From Lumnitzera littorea (Eukaryota > Streptophyta > Magnoliopsida > Myrtales > Combretaceae), in assembly GCA_024138015.1 (NCBI GenBank), contig JAMXBB010000010.1, forward strand, positions 54,476,351 through 54,540,350: a stretch of DNA of 64,000 bases. Reading direction: 5' to 3'. How positions within the stretch are numbered: position 1 is the stretch's first letter; every line of letters begins with the position of its first letter. Both the position numbers and the translations under genes were made by a program. A model generated the notes under the pieces. That model was not told the DNA's origin. It did not search any database and saw only the letters and a program-made list of their open reading frames with translations. This document shows, in pieces, positions 12,580-24,900 of this stretch.

Positions 12580-15552
12580 TGTTACGCCCCGAAGTCACAG
12601 AGCTGCAACAGTCTTGCCGTGTAAACCATTTTATGATAGTAACTGGCCTCACAGTACCTACCATAGACATGATCTATACAAGATGTCGACGACTTCTCGC
12701 TTTGAAGTAAACAGTTCAATTAAGTGTTTACCTAAAGTTATAGTAATTATAAAAAATTTTAGGTCAACATACATAATTACAAGTACATCCTACAGAACTT
12801 CCTAGGAAATTTTACGTTAACATAACAGTTCACTAATTTACATAACAACTATCAGTCTTTCATTTTTAAGCTATGAAGGAGACTCTAGCTATACATTCAC
12901 TACTAGGCGAATTGATCCTCACACCCTAGGCTTCAAAGGAACTAACCTCTGGATAGTTGTGGGGTGGTATAATACTCAAAGTATTCAAAAATTAAGACCT
13001 ACAAAAGAATCTATACGGGTATGAGCAACTACAGCTTAGTAAGTTGAATTGGAGACTCATGAATATATACAAACATAAACAAGATTATCAAGCAATTATT
13101 TTCATGCAATGCAACAAGTAAGTGTCATTGCATAATGTAGTCTGGTCCGTTGCGAAATTAGAGAAATATCACCTGCTTTAATCTAGGTTGAAGAGTTTTC
13201 ATGTTATGCAATAGCTCATAACCAAACCTAGGTTTGTGCAATGAAAACACTGCTCCTCTTAAGACTATCCTTCGAACCAATGCCCTCATCCTCACCGTAA
13301 CCTCGTGACCTCCTCTCCTGTTACTTAGTTTGGCTAAAGATAAAGAAAAGACCAATTGCTATCTAATGCTATCTAATGCTATCTTTATCGAAGGTGTTGG
13401 TGTTTGGTTGGAGAATCCTAATGATCTCCTAAAGGGTTGCAATGCATAACAATTTAGATTATTAAAGTCGAATAAGATTAAATTCCATTTAGGGTATTTA
13501 AACAATTTCACACCAATTCAGTCATAACACAAAATCAATCATATTACAAATTTCAACACGAATTTAGATACTTAAACAAATGCATAAACTACTTACAATC
13601 ACAATCATACATAATCTTAAGTCTCCGAGTACCATACAATAGTACTCCAATACAGTAAGTAATAACCCAGCTTACTTGGAATTTTTAGTCGCCCAATCAT
13701 TTATTTACAAGTCGATTTGTCTCCGGGTATCCTATAATACAAATATATCTTTTTCGTACTTATACTTTGATTATTCATACTCTTAAGTTATAATTTAACT
13801 CATTTCTTCATGTATACTTATTATTTACTAATGATTCATTCTACCTTATTTCGGGGTTCGGCGTTCGGGGTTCAGTTTCTAAATTGGATTCCAGTTTTGA
13901 TTCTATATTGTCTTCGACTACAAGGAATCCTAAATATGCTTGAATCCTAATGTGAAATTAATCACATTACGCTCGAGTATTCTAATATCATATTGGGTCT
14001 TAATTTAGTGTTCTAAACTATTCGGTACACTCTAATCCTAATTGGGATATCGGATTAACTCTCGATGTGAGAAAATCTTATATTTTTTATACAATTACCT
14101 AAAATTAAATTTTGTTTCAACTTTATTATATATTATTTTTATTATTATATTATCTAAATAAACCTAATTTTTCATATTTATTAAATTTCCAATTCCACAT
14201 ATTCCTAATTTCCTACAATTACTACATAATTCCTATATTAATTACACTTAACACTCCAAAGGCTAGGATTAGGTTTCCACATTAGAGATTAACATCCCTA
14301 AACATCTAACTACCATTTAAATCAGTAATTAATCACTTAATCACCTAATCACTCTAAAATTACCTAATTTTTCCACCATTTTAGGGCTAAAAATTTACTT
14401 AAAAATTTTGAAAGTTAAATTTAAAAGAAAGGCTTCATACAACTGTTCTATATCACTTAAGCATTTTACAGAAAAAATTTGAGCTCCAAATTACACTCCT
14501 AAGCCTATTTATTTCTAGTTCTAATTATGCTTAATTTTGCTTAATTTCTTAATAACCCTATATTTGCATACGTGATTAAACTTAATCACTATTTTTCCCT
14601 AAATCTACATACAATAAAACCTCAGAATAATAAATTTCATAATTTTTGGGGAAAAATAAATAATTTTAAGAAATTGTATAAAATTGAAGTAGAAGTGAGA
14701 CTCACCCAGTCCAATGGCTTTTGGGCTTCCAACACCAGTCCAGGTGTATTGGCCGGTCCAGGCAGTGGGTCAAGAGTGGGGTGGTGGTGGTGGCTCGATT
14801 CCAGGTGGTGGTGGTGTGTGGGTTCGGTTAACTAACCTATACTGCACAAATTTGCTCAATAATTTCCTAAACCCTAATTTTCCTCTTCAAATTTTAGTGC
14901 TCTCAATTTTTTCTAACTTCTAACTATCCAAATGAGTTCTGTAATTTTTCTTCCTATTTATAGAGCTTTATAGTAATTATTATGCATTTAATTGGACAAG
15001 ACATTGCTCAAATCCCTTTAATTTTGCCTTTTATGTTGCTTGTTTTTTATTGGTTAATTTTTCTTCTTCACTTCCTAACCTGCCATGATCAAATACAAGT
15101 CAGTCCCTATTCCTTTGATTTTTTTCTAATTTTTTATTAATTATTTAATAATTTTATTTAATTATTTAATAAGTTTCTAGTTAATTTAATTAATTTCGCA
15201 TATTTTTATCTACATGTAAATATATTGAGGTACATGTGAACATTTCTAATTATTATTTAAGTCATTTTATGATTTTTAGTATACATATAATCTATCTTTA
15301 GCAACTTATTAGTTATTGGATTATATGTTTTGCCTTTTCGATAATTAACAAGTATTATACTTAAAATTCGAAAATTTTATAGTCTCTTATTTTATCACTT
15401 ATTTCCCTAAATTTAAGTTTACGGGTCATTTTTACTAATATTTCTATCTATAGTTTATAATTTAGGTTTGATCGGATCTTTTAACCGATCACCCTAAACT
15501 TTATGTACTAAATTCAATCCTATGGTTACTTGGCTTAACTTTAGGTTTTATA
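12580..15552 (-). mobile_element. E4: solo LTR of the E family, minus orientation, 3.0 kb
   Basis: On the plus strand it begins TGTTACGCCCC and ends GGTTTTATA; exact TSD GATGC at 12575-12579 and 15553-15557. Read on the minus strand its start resembles those of E1 and E2 after complementing (compare 15530-15552 with 5429-5451). It also has the family motif CTTACTAAGCTGTAGTTGCTC (13023-13043, minus) followed by a TTTTGTAGGT, matching E1 at 8886-8934. It carries no coding domains. GGT repeats lie at 14776-14820. The open frames at 13158-13355 and 14572-14923 are not recognisable. Confidence 0.75.
14776..14820. repeat. GGT/GTG microsatellite
   Basis: Two short (GGTGGT)n runs separated by a short spacer lie inside E4. 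Nearby open frames rich in Gly/Trp come from this repeat. Confidence 0.85.
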
Positions 15553-15557
15553 GATGC

Positions 15558-16330
15558 CGATCCTCCTTCATGCTCTTCATAATCATGTCATCGATATATA
15601 TTTCGACGTTTCTGTAAATTTGGGGTTTGAACATCTTGGTAACAAGTCTCTAGTAGTTGCATTAGCATTTTTAGCTCAAAAGGCATCACCATGTAACAAT
15701 ATATTCTAAAATTAGTAACAAATTATGTATGGACTTCATCTTCCTTATCCATCTTGATTTTGTTGTAACCAGGGAAAGCATCCATAAAAGAAAGTAACGC
15801 ATGTCTGGTGGTTGAATCTACCATTTGATCGATTTTTGATAGTAGGAAACAAGCCTTGGGATAGGCCTTGTCGAGATCCGTAAAGTCTATACACATTTGT
15901 CACTTGTTGTTAGACTCCTTGACTAGTACACAATTGGCTGGCTAAGTTGGATAAGGATCTTCCCGAATAAACCTCGCCTTTAGTAACTTCTAGACTTCTT
16001 CTTCTATTGCTGCTTGTTTCTCTGGTGCAAAATGCCTTTTCTTTTGTTAGATCACCTTCGTATTCAAATTAATTTGGAGTGTGTGTACCATGACTTCTCT
16101 TAAGATACCTGGCATGTTCGAAGGGGCAATGTAAACACGTAAGCGTTGATTCACAGGAAGTTAATCAAATTTTTCTAAATATCTACTTACAAGGGTTTCC
16201 TTATCCTCATTATTTTCCCATGGTGATCTCCTAAAGAAATTTCTTCAATATCACTCTTGGTATTTTCTATGCTGATCAACTTGCCTTTCGGACAAGTTTC
16301 TACCTAAAATACCTCTACTCATTTTAAGGC
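15558..16330 (-). pseudogene. Element M: reverse transcriptase, broken
   Basis: Tat-type RT read on the minus strand. It shows ANCVLVKESNNK, then CIDFTDLDKAYPKACFLL (families CVDYTDLN.ACPKD.FPLP), IDQMVDSTTRHALLSFMDAF and GYNKIKM, then a degraded VMPF.LK block and a frame-shifted YxDD region at about 15590. Stops and frameshifts make it inactive. It stops at the E4 insertion site and no RNase H or integrase follows on the other side. Confidence 0.85.
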
Positions 16331-16960
16331 CCTCATATATAAGGACCTTACCAGTTGCTGATCCCCTTTTCATGCGCCGACTCTCGTGGGAGTAAGGAAC
16401 TTGGCTTTAAGATGTGCAGTTGAAGAGATAATGCTGAATAGATGTTGATACGACGTCCCATGATCATGTTATATGGGGACCAACATTTGACGATGAAGAA
16501 GTCCACTTTATCCTCTACGACATGCTTGTCATTGCCGATTTGTATTGGTAAAGAAATTACTCTGGCTACTTGAACAAGTTGATTGTTGAAGGCATATTAG
16601 GTCTAATTTGGTTAGACGCATATTGAAAAATGATATCTACTAAACTTCTTATGTCAGCAAGAATTTTTTTTACCTTAAAGTTGGAAACTCTTACACTGAT
16701 AACGAGTGCATCATCATGTGACCTCTAGAACCTTTAGATGCCCTCAAAATCTTCCTCTACGAAAGAGATTGTGTTGTTGATCCTAACCTTCTTGCCTTGG
16801 ATGTTGCAAATGTAATTTTTGGTATTCGTCAGGCTCAAAAAGCTTGACTGACTTATAATAGGTCCACCAATAATGGTGTTAATCACTTCATTGGGTGCTT
16901 TGCTGCAATTCGCATCTCTTGCATCTCTCCCGGCCAAAGCTAGTTGAGTGTCAATCTCTT
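16331..16960 (-). pseudogene. Element M: aspartic protease, broken
   Basis: On the minus strand the order is VINTIIGGP (16850-16880; Tat elements have I.TI.GG), EEDFEGI, HDDALVIS, then KKILADIRSLVDIIF, where the family has a VDGGSSADILF-like active site. The catalytic Gly-Ser is lost (IRS in place of GGS). YNMIMGRRINI near 16450-16480 corresponds to YN.ILGRP.L of the second half. Dead protease. Confidence 0.8.
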
Positions 16961-18328
16961 GTTCCTCACATCTCCTCTAGGACAGTCTCTGATATTTGCA
17001 GCATTATGCACTAGGAACTTTCGCAAATGCCCAGGTTGAATCGTATCCTTAATCAGAATCTTGAGCTAGATGCACTTATATATTTTGTAAGCTTTGTCGT
17101 AGTGGAAGTCGTAGTACTTATTGGAATTTATCCTTAAGGGATTTCCTCCCGTTCTTTCCTGCCACTGCAGAATGCCCCTCTGTATACATACCTCCATTAA
17201 TATGTCTGAAATTGGATGATTGACGAGCGTGTAAAATGAAAATGTTGGAATCGTTGGTCTCTTTCTCTTAGCATTTGAACTTTGATCATCATCCGTGCCG
17301 AGTCTATCCTTTGCACTTTTCCTTTCATCATTTTTTCTATCTCCTTTGTTCTAATCAACCTCTTGCAAGGCCTTTATGTTATCCTCCTGTCAAATGTATG
17401 AGGTGGCCTTAGCTTTGGCCTTGAACTTAGTGAAAGTTCTTGGCTTATTCTTTGCAAGAGACTTGAAAAAGCCTCTATGGGGCTTAACTTCACTGATTAC
17501 AGTGTTGAAGGCCACGCTTATATCTAATTCTGGGATTTGAACCATCTCAACCATAAACTTGGCTAGGTAGTCTCTGATTAACTCATTTGATCTTTGTTTG
17601 ATTGTATTAAGGATTGAGGAATCCCTAACAAGAAGCTTACTTGCAAGGAAGTGTTGAAGAAACATTTCTGCTAGTTCAAAGAAATAAGAAATGGTGTTTG
17701 GTTTCAAGTGTTTGAACCATGTACTGGCTGCATTCCTTAAAGTTGAGGGAAAAGCTTGACAGGCTACTGCATCACTTAAACCGTGCAATTTGGCTAACGT
17801 ACGATAGTACTTCAAGTAGTCTTCGGGGTCTTTTGTTCCATCATAAGTTTTGAACTATGGTAGCTTGATGTGTCAGGGTATCACTTCCTCCAAAATCTCA
17901 GGAACAAAGGGACTCTTCTTGATTTGGAATTGCTTGCTCACTGTAGCGGTGGTATTGACATGCAAGGGTCTCCCATGGTGCATCTACTATGGTTGCTTGC
18001 CTTTGTTATTCTTTTTTAATGTAGGAGCTGAAGGCCTCATCACAACCTCAGCTTGCTTTTTTGACAACTCAAGTGAATAAATTGAATTGTTGTTATTCTT
18101 GACATCATAATCGCCATGCTCTTTGTTCTGATTTAGATGAATACTATTATGAAGGAGGTTAGGGATTTGTTCATGTTTTTTGTTTAATTCTAAGTTTTCC
18201 TTAGCCAAATTGAGGCAAAGTTGCTCGAGTCTAGCCAGTCGTTGCCCATCGGTTTGTTGACTTTCCCCCTTAAGGTGTTGGGAAGAAGTGCCAGCACCTG
18301 TACTTTTGGTCATCTTAGTTTTAACCAT
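16961..18328 (-). pseudogene. Element M: gag, broken
   Basis: An N-terminal open segment at 17987-18328 begins just inside the PBS and holds a Lys/Gln-rich region. A second segment at 17390-17815 is a clear retrotransposon_gag domain: MKYYRTLAKLHGLSDAVACQ, then AFPSTLRNAASTWFKHLKPN and LIRDYLAKFMVEMVQI. A degraded downstream part with PGHLRKFL near 17020-17060 corresponds to the C-terminal region of Tat gag. Frameshifts separate the pieces. The segment orientation and position agree with the M PBS. Confidence 0.85.
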
Positions 18329-18348
18329 GTAGGTTTGTTTAGAAAAAA

Positions 18349-18361
18349 ATAGATGGCACCA
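18349..18361 (-). other. M primer-binding site
   Basis: Directly inside the 5' LTR on the minus strand is TGGTGCCATCT. Tat-lineage elements usually have a site close to TGGCGCCGTCT here; the differences are transitions, in line with CpG decay. Confidence 0.6.
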
Positions 18362-18363
18362 GA

Positions 18364-18862
18364 TGTTGTTGATGAATTTTGGAAGTTAGAAATGTCTTAC
18401 AAAGAAAAGAAAATTACTTAGTACCGGGGCTAGTCTCGTGTGGTCACTCCAATGCCTAAGTTAGTAAGCAAGAATGAGGAAAGTAAAGTAAATAGTTAAG
18501 GGTTATTAGATGTCTCTTACAAGTTTCTTTCTTGTATTTGTAGGAGGCTGTCATGACTAAAGGAGCAATTATCGGAATAACTGTTGAGATATGTGGAAGT
18601 TTCTTGATTAGACACCTTCCTTGAAATGTAGGGAGAGAAATTAGTTATGTAATATAACCGTGCTTGTGATAACTGTTTGCACCATGAACTTGAATTCAAA
18701 TCAGGAATGGATCTGTGTTACTTGACAGATTGTCGAAAATGCCAATTACTTGGTGAGATGCCAAGAGTGTAGATTACCTGGCATGTCAACAGCCGAATGG
18801 ATGAATAAGCAAAGTTATATCAACGTATGTCAAACCAAGTGGAGGAAAACTAATTATCAATA
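18364..18862 (-). repeat. M 5' LTR
   Basis: Pairs with 12029-12489. It ends (plus-strand side) in CAATA, followed by the TSD GTCAT at 18863-18867. The K LTR resumes at 18868. Confidence 0.85.
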
Positions 18863-19468
18863 GTCATGATGTTATTTCCAAGCTAACACCAAGTGTTGTA
18901 GATGTTATTCTCATGTATCAAAGCCATTATACAGTAAGTTTGCGAGGTTTTTCTTGAAAATATGTGTCTTACAAGCCCCAAATGTGCAACTTGAATTTTG
19001 AATATTCTCTTTCTAAAAATATTATAAAATTGTTTTGTCTCTTTTTGTCGATCATTGTATTTAGTTTTTACCCTTTTAAGTAATTACATGTAATTGAATG
19101 TACCCTTAGGAACCTAGGTATAAATATAATGTTATAATTAGAAATTCCCTTCTATTGAATGAATTTCTGCTAAGTTTATTCTCTTCTCCATTTACATGAG
19201 AGAACCATAGACCCAGCTCATATAAACAATTAAGCAACGTTTTGTGGCAAGACCCTTTAACCTAGACTAGTAAGTCACATTAGGCGAGTTATAAGCTATG
19301 TTGAGCTTGAGTGGTGTATTACATCCATTGAGCTACTCACGAGTTTGCTTAAATCTCACTACCCACATTTCCATCCAAACTTACTTATATTTCTTGAATA
19401 GTTCTTGAAGAACCCATTTACACTACAGCAAGACCTCTACTGAAGGATTTTAGTTTACCCTATTATCT

Positions 19469-19480
19469 TGGTAACAAAGC
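19469..19480 (+). other. K primer-binding site
   Basis: TGGTAACAAAGC lies four bases after the K 5' LTR end; the initiator-Met tRNA site of many plant Ty3/gypsy and Ty1/copia elements is TGGTATCAGAGC. Two differences. It confirms plus-strand orientation of K. Confidence 0.75.
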
Positions 19481-19834
19481 TTAAGGTTTTAAGTAGGGTC
19501 GAGATTTTGAGCAATGTCGTGCATGTTTGTTGAATTGCAATGATGGTTGAAGTATTGGTTGTTTTGTTAGCTACGATGAGGTGTTAATGTAAGTTCTATT
19601 ATGCGCTATCTTCATTTCTTGAAACAAAGCAAAGGTTGTTGAAGTAAAGTTGTCATAAGAGTGTTGTTACTATTTTGTGTGCTTGTTTGGTTGTCGTTGG
19701 ACGTGGTATTGGTTGTTGAAGTGAGTAGTAAATGTTGGCATATTGTGTTTGTTGTAGTGGTTTAGCAATTGCCATAGCCATAGTTATTGAAGAAGTGGTT
19801 ATTAAAGCTATATATTGAGCTATTGAGTGATTAA

Positions 19835-20239
19835 ATGATCGATTCAAGTGTGAATGCAATGGTTAGAGATAATGAGAGTGATGCTCCATACCATGGCCGA
19901 CATGTAAAGTAAACCTTAAGAACCACAAATGAATGGATGGAACCAACTTATTGAACTTTTGGAAAATATGTTAGTCGTGATGTAAGGAGAAGCTGCAACC
20001 TGTGTTTAAAGAGTTCGTTGAGTAGATGAGCATATTGTTGATAAGATTCTAAAGGAAGCTCGATACTAAATATTAGTGTCATTAACCTAATAATGAAGTT
20101 TAAGGCAGAAGAGTTTACCTGGTTTGCAATGTTTGAGTTGGAGGAGTTAGTGAAGAGCTTTAGAAGAATGAAGGTCGTGGAAGAAGAAGAGAGTAAGGAT
20201 GGAGAGTTCTATGAGGTTGATGAAAGGGTGGAAAGAGCA
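19835..20239 (+). pseudogene. Element K: gag N-terminal part
   Basis: The frame starts at an ATG at 19835 with MIDSSVNAMVRDNESD, which parallels the Y gag start MTDSSVNTIIKDNNSG at 21555, so both belong to one lineage. A glutamate-rich stretch (VVEEEESKDGEFYEVDE) leads to the breakpoint at 20239, where Y is inserted. The same frame resumes at 56916. Stops occur at sites likely to have been Trp or Gln codons. Confidence 0.7.
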
Positions 20240-21109
20240 TGATAGGAATCAAGGCACTAGACCATTGACCCGAGCCTACGCTTGAGGACTTGAAAGCATG
20301 GTGAGGCTCATCCTTTTATCCCCACCCATACCTAAAGAGTCTAAGGTACTTCTAACTGTCGACTTGTTACAGATATTGAGCCGGGCCCCTTCATGTTTAT
20401 CAATCACTGAGTGCTGACCTAAGGACTACTTTGTTGATAGTTCGACCAACTTACTCATCAGCTTAGGCACATTTGTTTCGAGCTCCTTTAATCATGTACG
20501 AGCTAACATTACCTTAGAGAAACTCATAGATCGGCTCAACATCAACTGAATTTGACTGTACTTTCTTGTCTATTTCTTCAAGAGCCTCCCTAGTAATTGT
20601 TTGCTATGTGTCCCAACCATCTACATGAAAGTATCTTCTAAAGAAGCCTTTATTTTCTATAATTTCTTTTATACTCTTATCTATTTCTTGTATTTTACTT
20701 AATTTAGATAATGCCCTTTTAGTCTTTTCCATATTTAGTAGGTTGAACTCATATTTCGAGTATAAGTACCTACTTATAAGCAGCTACAAAGGACCACCTT
20801 CATTACTATTGAATATACTGCATTTTCCTCTTAGTGTAAAGCTTCTTTGCTTACTACTCTTTTACTCTTATCCTATCCCTTAAACAAGGTTAGGTAGCAA
20901 TTGACCACATTGAGCTACTCGTGCATTATATTGAGCTAGTTTATGAGTCTATGAAAGTTACTTAGTACGTCATGTCCTTGGAATTATTCGTAGTTTTTGC
21001 TTGTTCTCTTTTGTTTTGCACGTTCATCATTCCTACACTTTCGAGCTTTCCATGACCTTAAACCCACTACAATAGTGTCGACCTTATTTATTTTTAGCAT
21101 GGCATATCA
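20240..21109 (+). repeat. Y 5' LTR
   Basis: Aligns end to end with 56038-56910 (for example the AATGCCCTTTTAGTCTTTTC block at 20710 and 56508). The first bases also read as an open frame, NDRNQGTRPLTRAYA, matching the polyprotein tail found next to LTRs in this lineage. Confidence 0.9.
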
Positions 21110-21112
21110 TCT

Positions 21113-21124
21113 TAGTATCAAAGT
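21113..21124 (+). other. Y primer-binding site
   Basis: TAGTATCAAAGT begins four bases after the LTR; the initiator-Met tRNA site is TGGTATCAGAGC. All three differences are G-to-A or C-to-T transitions. Confidence 0.75.
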
Positions 21125-21554
21125 GGAGGATCATATTGGGTAAGTTACTGTTATACCATGTTATTGCTATATTGTGTTAGAATACTATTATGGTGGCATA
21201 TGTAGATTAAGTGTTGTTACATACATAGTTGCATGAGAGTTAGTTGTAGTGTTTTTGTATGTAGTGGAAGTAATATCATTGTTCTTTATAGCAGCTATTG
21301 TGAAGCAATCTGTTTTACTCTGTTTTAAGCCTTGGGAAATAGATCAAGCAATAGTTGGGAATTTCTATTATTCATCAAAGTAGCCATCGTATTGGTATTC
21401 TGTAGTAGAATATACTTGCATCTTGGAATTCATCTGAAGAAGTGTATGTACATGGTTGATTGGTTAAAGGTAGTATATATTGTTTTTGGGTAGTAGTGAG
21501 AATCCAAGTATTGTATGTGTGTTTTGCTATGGGAACGAGACTGAGTTAAGAAAG

Positions 21555-22765
21555 ATGACTGATTCAAGTGTAAATACGATAATCAAAGACAATAATAGTG
21601 GTGTGGTCCACCATGGTCAACAACCCCAAAGCACCCTTAGAAGTTTTGATGGATGATTCAATGAACTGACTAACTTAATAGTTGATTGGACTTGAGCTAT
21701 TCATGCATTAGCCTTTCGACCTATTAAGGTCATCTACAACAACTACTAAATTGCTCCTAAAGTTGGTGTCACTACTAAGGGTATGATTGAATCGAATAAT
21801 ATTGGGCTCGAGCTCGACTAGAAAATCTGAAGCTTATGCTTGACTTGAGTTTAGCCAAACTTTAAATTTTAAACTCAAGCTAAACAACTTGATTAGCTTG
21901 ATTAAATTTGAATATTTTATAAATTTTTCCTAACTAATATTAGATTTGTTTATATTAAAAAAAATTAAAAATTATACTAAGCTCGATTAGGCTCATGAAC
22001 CTAGTGAACTTCATATTTTAAAGCTTAAACGCAGCTCAATTTATCACATAGAGCTCAAGCAACTTGAGCTTAAGTTCAACTCGACTATTATCAAATCGAA
22101 TTCAAATAAAACTCAAGCTAAACTCGAGTAGTTTTTGAATCAGCCTGGTTCATTTACACTCTTAGACATTGCCCATAATGCTTAGCTTACCCTAAGGTAA
22201 TTCCCAACTTAGCAAGACAGAGGTGGATGAGTAAAAGGACATGTACAGAAGAGAATAGACTTGGGTGAAGTTGACAAGGAGAATGAAGAGGACAATTATG
22301 AAGTAGAGGACAAAGCTTGTGCACCCTGAGCTGTTGATCATTTAAAGCTTTAGATCCTAAGCTTCGATGGTTTTAGGAATGTTGACAAATACTTAGATTG
22401 GGAAGAGAAGATAGACCGAGTCTTTGATTATTATCAGTACGAGGACCATGATAAGGTTAGACCTACTGTAATCGAGTTTTCAAGGTATGATGCGATGTGG
22501 TAAAGGAATTTCAAATTATGTAAAGGCGGGATGGATACGAAGAGGTTAGTACATGGCTTGAGATGAAAAGAGTTCTTAGAGCCAAATTTATGCAAGATAC
22601 CTATTTGTAGGATACTTTTGCTCAACTCCAAGAGCTAGAGCAAGGGAACCACGCTGTTGATGAATACACATGAGAATTTCAAATGCTTATCATTTGATTT
22701 GAGGTTAGTAAACCAAAAGCTCGGACAGTATCCAAATTCCTCACTGGATTAAGGTAAGATATATG
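21555..22765 (+). pseudogene. Element Y: gag N-terminal and core part
   Basis: It starts with MTDSSVNTIIKDNNSG at 21555. The core lies at 22340-22760: FDGFRNVDKYLDWEEKIDRV, then FDYYQYEDHDKVRPTVIEFS, matching the retrotransposon_gag pattern (Y.DWE..++.+F). A GCTCGA-rich insert (21796-22145) separates start and core. Stops are at former Trp-like positions. The frame is lost near 22765, where V starts; the end of gag is at 52627. Confidence 0.75.
21796..22145. repeat. GCTCGAGCTCGA-type interspersed repeat inside Y gag
   Basis: About 350 bases of AT-rich sequence with repeated AGCTCGA, CTCAAGC and ACTCGAG motifs in both orientations. The outer parts are partial inverted repeats (GGCTCGAGCTCGACTAGAAA at the left, ACTCGAGTAGTTTTTGAATC at the right). 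It interrupts gag and resembles a MITE-like element. I could not fix a TSD. Confidence 0.45.
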
Positions 22766-24900
22766 AGATATATCAGCCCATGTATGAACGAAAAGGCATA
22801 CTAAGCCAAAGAACTTCTTGTGGGAAAGATAAGCAACCGAGAGCTTTCTTAGTGTATTTTAGTTATAGGCTTTTGACCTTTACTATGGACAGTTTTTCTT
22901 CACTTCATAGCAGATCATACCCACTTGTAGCAGCTACAAGGATATGGAGTGCCCAATTTAATTTTCATTTTACAATTCATCGAGAGGCTAACTTATCCTT
23001 TTTTGTTTTGGATGCTCACATCAGCCTATTAATTTATTTTGGTTGTTTGGTAGGTTTTATGGGCATTAATCGTGAGAGTTAAGCAACTAAAGTACAGCAG
23101 CCAATAAGAACCTAAAATAAGTAGGAACTCTCAGTCCAAAGTGTTGAACACAAGCTACACTTGATAAAGACCAAGGGTTATTAATTGGAGAGCTAGATGC
23201 AGCATAAGTTGTAAACCCTACTTTTAGTCAGCCTAAGACTTGATTAAGAGTATCTTCCGAACATTCCCAAATATCAACTAAACCAAAAACTTAAGTTTAT
23301 ATTTAGAAATGAATTAAATTTTTACAATTCAAAAGCCAATTATCAATAAAACCCGAGCTTGAAGAACTGTAAGCTCTAAAGTTACTTAAAACCCTAAACC
23401 TTAAAACCATTAAGCAATTTTAACCCTAAATAATTAATCAATAATTTAATTTGAATAATTTCATTCAACTTTACAAAATTTCACAATTCTACAAAAATCA
23501 AATCATAAATTACAAAACAATGTAAGATAAAAACCCTAAAATAATTTTCTATAAGGCTATGCCCTTATCTTCAAGTATAAGCCTTACACATAAATAAGTA
23601 GACCAACCAATCACCTTAGATAACTTATCAATTGAGAGTTGGAATCATTTATCAATTGAAAACTTATCAAAATCTAATGATAAGACAATCTCCTTATCAC
23701 CTCTTCACTTATACTACATATGGACAATTTTTCACAAGATTTCATAAGCTTAACTTTAATAAATGAGACAAGACCACTCCATGGCCTAAAAAGACTTTAA
23801 ATGGCATATTTAGACAAGGGAGAAAGGGGGGCCATGCTCTTATCATTCAACCATCAATCACTTCTTCTTACACATCACCATTTACCCCTTAATGCTTACA
23901 TTATCAAGAGTTGCAATTGTTGACTTTGTGTAAGCTACAAGACAATACTTCCAAGACATTTAAACACTCATTTTCTCCCAAATCCAACCGGCCACTCTCT
24001 CCATCATTTCTCTCACTTTCAATTTCACTTCACATCTTCGTTCTCTCCTCTGAAACAAACATAAAAAGGAGAAACAACCTTATCTCAGAAAATCAACTTT
24101 CCTTCCATTTTTGAAGCTTCACTTACGGCAACTTTTTCTTTTGTTCTTGTGTCATTTTATTTCACCATCTAAGACCTTTTAAGACCATTAGAACCTTCTA
24201 AAAACCCTATTCCAAAAGAACAAAAAATTCGGGTTCCAAAAGGTAGCAAAAAGAAGGAGGCAAAGTTAAAAGCTTAAGTGGAACCTTAGTGCACAACCAC
24301 TAAACTTTGCTTTAAGGACGAGTAAGTGTTTCTTGTGATATGTGGATTAGTATTTATGTTAGGGGACTTTGATTTCTTGAAGATATAAGTAAGGTTTAAG
24401 TTGTTATAACACCAAAAATCATTTTAAGAAACAAACTATGAAACCCTTACATGAAGTTGAAACATGAGCATGTAAAGTTGGTGTTTTGTAAAGACATTTG
24501 TTTAATACTTTGAATGGAAGATTTTAAGTTAAGAAAATCTTGAAATAAGAACTTTAATGGAGGATGAGCATGCTGGACGTGAGGATTCCATAGTCATTTG
24601 GATGTTGATTTTGTTTCCATTAAGTTAAACATGCTCAAATCTAAACTTAAGTTAAGGAAAAATCCATCACATGAAGTTTTATGAAGAAACCAACTTTGTA
24701 TGACATGAGCTATGATGTGGGAGTTGTATTAAATATAAGATCTTCTATTTCTTTGTGTGGAACATAAGTTAAGGAATCATCTTATGGAAGAAAAGTTAAA
24801 TTAAGATGTGGACACAAGTAGTCTAAGTACATAATCTACCACCTAAACTTAAGGAAATGATGAAACAAGTTGAAAAATAAAGTAAGGACCTCTTGGAACC

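Larger units (their letters stand above)
12029..18862 (-). mobile_element. Element M: Tat-type Ty3/gypsy, internally deleted
   Basis: LTRs at 12029-12489 (3') and 18364-18862 (5') both begin TGTTGTTG and end in CAACA or CAATA. The exact TSD GTCAT lies at 12024-12028 and 18863-18867. Reading on the minus strand, the order is 5' LTR, PBS, gag, protease, RT, [solo LTR E4], polypurine tract, 3' LTR. RNase H and integrase are absent: only about 85 bases separate the E4 site from the 3' LTR. M sits in the K left LTR. Confidence 0.85.
9656..19465 (+). repeat. K 5' LTR, split into three pieces by E3 and M
   Basis: The pieces are 9656-9676, 11784-12028 and 18868-19465. They match 61601-62464 in order: the start TAATAGGAATCAG versus TGATAAAAATCAG, the block GAGCTAATCTAGCCATACAT at 11884 versus 61707, and the promoter-proximal block with GGAACCTAGGTATAAATA near 19109 versus 62107. 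The TATA box is at about 19118-19126. It ends TTTACCCTATTA (final CA now TA), followed at once by the PBS. Confidence 0.8.
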
